Shown: one piece after another, positions 63,180 through 64,000 of the stretch
Numbering within the stretch: position 1 is the first letter of the stretch
Layout: each line of letters starts with the position of its first letter
Assembly (NCBI GenBank): GCA_026075535.2
Contig: AP026547.1
Span: 1,612,001-1,676,000 of the forward strand
Direction: 5' to 3'
Source of the DNA: Tricholoma matsutake
Lineage: Eukaryota > Basidiomycota > Agaricomycetes > Agaricales > Tricholomataceae
Length of the DNA: 64,000 nucleotides
Made by a program: the position numbers and the translations under genes
The notes under the pieces: model-generated
Database searches by the model: none
What the model saw: only the letters and a program-made list of their open reading frames with translations
Told to the model about the DNA's origin: nothing

Positions 63180-64000
63180 AAAACCAGTCACAATACAGCT
63201 GATACAGCTTCTGGTGGTGCAACACTTCAGATTTCACCTCCTACTGGTTTAATATGGAGTAATAACAGCTGTGCATATGATTCTGTATTTACTATATTAT
63301 ACTCACTTTGGAGGAATAATCCAACACACTGGAAACAATTCTTTCGTAGCATGAATTGTGACTTGCTAGAAGAGATCAGTAATGGATTCAATGAGCACTC
63401 TTATAATCAAACTTCATTAGAATCTGTTAGAGACACATTTAGAATTGCTTTAGACAATTTACAGTTAGCTGGCCTATGCTGGGGCAGATATACATCTGTG
63501 GTCAGGCTATTAGAGTACATGTTTAAAGCATCTACAGAAATGGTGTCTTCTCAGCTTACCTGTAGTGAGGGACATCCCATCATCCATAGCCAATGCCACT
63601 CTATTTATTCATATGTTTTGTCTGCTGGAACAAATCCTTATGTATCAACAACAGACTGGATTCAGAATTACAAAGAAGATTCATGCCTTTTGTGTGAAGA
63701 ATGCAATCAGTGCCTTCAGTGCACATACTCATTTTCAAGAATTCCAGATTTAATTGTATTTGAGTTTGAAGGCAAGGATACATGTATAGATCCACAGGTA
63801 ACAATTACCTGTAGAGATAATCAATCTCACACTATGAAACTACAGGGTGTTATATATTATGGAGAATTGCATTACACTTCACGTGTTATGATTAATAAAC
63901 AGATATGGTTTCATGATGGCATTTCTACTGGTGTCAACATGTTATATGATGGACAATTACTACCCACTACAGATCTTCAACCTTGCAGAGGAAAACAGGC
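63180..64000 (+). pseudogene. USP-like cysteine peptidase domain fused to Helitron H2 (runs off window)
   Basis: Same frame order as in H1: GLIWSNNSCAYDSVFTILYS (Cys codon 63270-63272), WRNNPTHWKQFFRS, SSQLTCSEGHPIIHSQC, CLLCEECNQCLQC, IPDLIVFEFEGKDTC, then GVIYYGELHYTSRVMINKQ with His 63870-63872, IWFHDGISTG and PCRGKQ at the window edge. An N-S-C box near the start, two metal-binding Cys clusters in the middle and H-[FY]-T followed by W-F-H-D at the end are the landmarks of ubiquitin-specific (C19-type) proteases. The assignment is inference. The domain would cleave ubiquitin-like tags or the Helitron polyprotein. Confidence 0.6.

Overview
The window looks like a transposon graveyard from a mushroom-forming basidiomycete (Agaricomycetes). 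I infer this from the KDZ transposase with a CxC2-type cysteine cluster, the Helitron Rep/helicase, the chromodomain Ty3/gypsy elements, the Crypton-type recombinase and several orphan families I associate with Agaricomycetes, together with short GT-AG introns of 46-102 nt. No ribosomal, bacterial or organellar sequence is seen. Very little is ordinary single-copy gene space: one intact small ORF (23045-23371), a possible PD-(D/E)XK gene (21933-22625), a zinc-finger ORF (20777-21067) and a possible small secreted protein (56252-56460).

Layout. 1-3140: a truncated Ty3/gypsy element on the minus strand. 4352-6348: a spliced orphan gene on the minus strand, divergent from a truncated KDZ transposase (6490-7537, plus). 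7624-19117: a second KDZ transposase gene on the minus strand, split by a complete gypsy element A (11554-18747, 5-bp target duplication CGTCC/TGTCC). 19.1-24.0 kb: sparse sequence with three orphan ORFs. 23.88-24.47 kb: a copia fragment interrupted by a 1.84-kb hAT-like element (24474-26313, perfect 8-bp duplication TTCATCCC) that carries a 155-bp minisatellite. 26.8-29.3 kb: a mariner-like transposase relic and orphan genes. 30322-44385: gypsy element B (duplication CATTT), itself split by gypsy element C (35562-41744, duplication AATGA). C has lost its whole RT-RNase H-integrase core. 44991-47467: an internally deleted Helitron. 47.5-48.2 kb: foldback repeats. 48.25-49.98 kb: a second copia fragment. 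50354-54278: a Crypton-like tyrosine recombinase split by a foldback element (52406-53533). 57.7-64.0 kb: a larger Helitron running off the window.

How the parts relate. Elements A, B and C share a gag-pol plan: Gag with a CCHH knuckle, a GGGTTTT slippery site abutting the gag stop, then protease, a charged helical linker, RT/RNase H, integrase and chromodomain. B and C have an extra 3' region, which in C encodes a CCHC zinc-knuckle ORF and a one-pass membrane protein. Both Helitrons end in a USP-like cysteine-peptidase domain. Almost every broken gene is broken in the same way, by CpG to TpG or CpA transitions (mostly Arg CGA to TGA). These changes also hit catalytic residues, which suggests cytosine methylation or a RIP-like defence.
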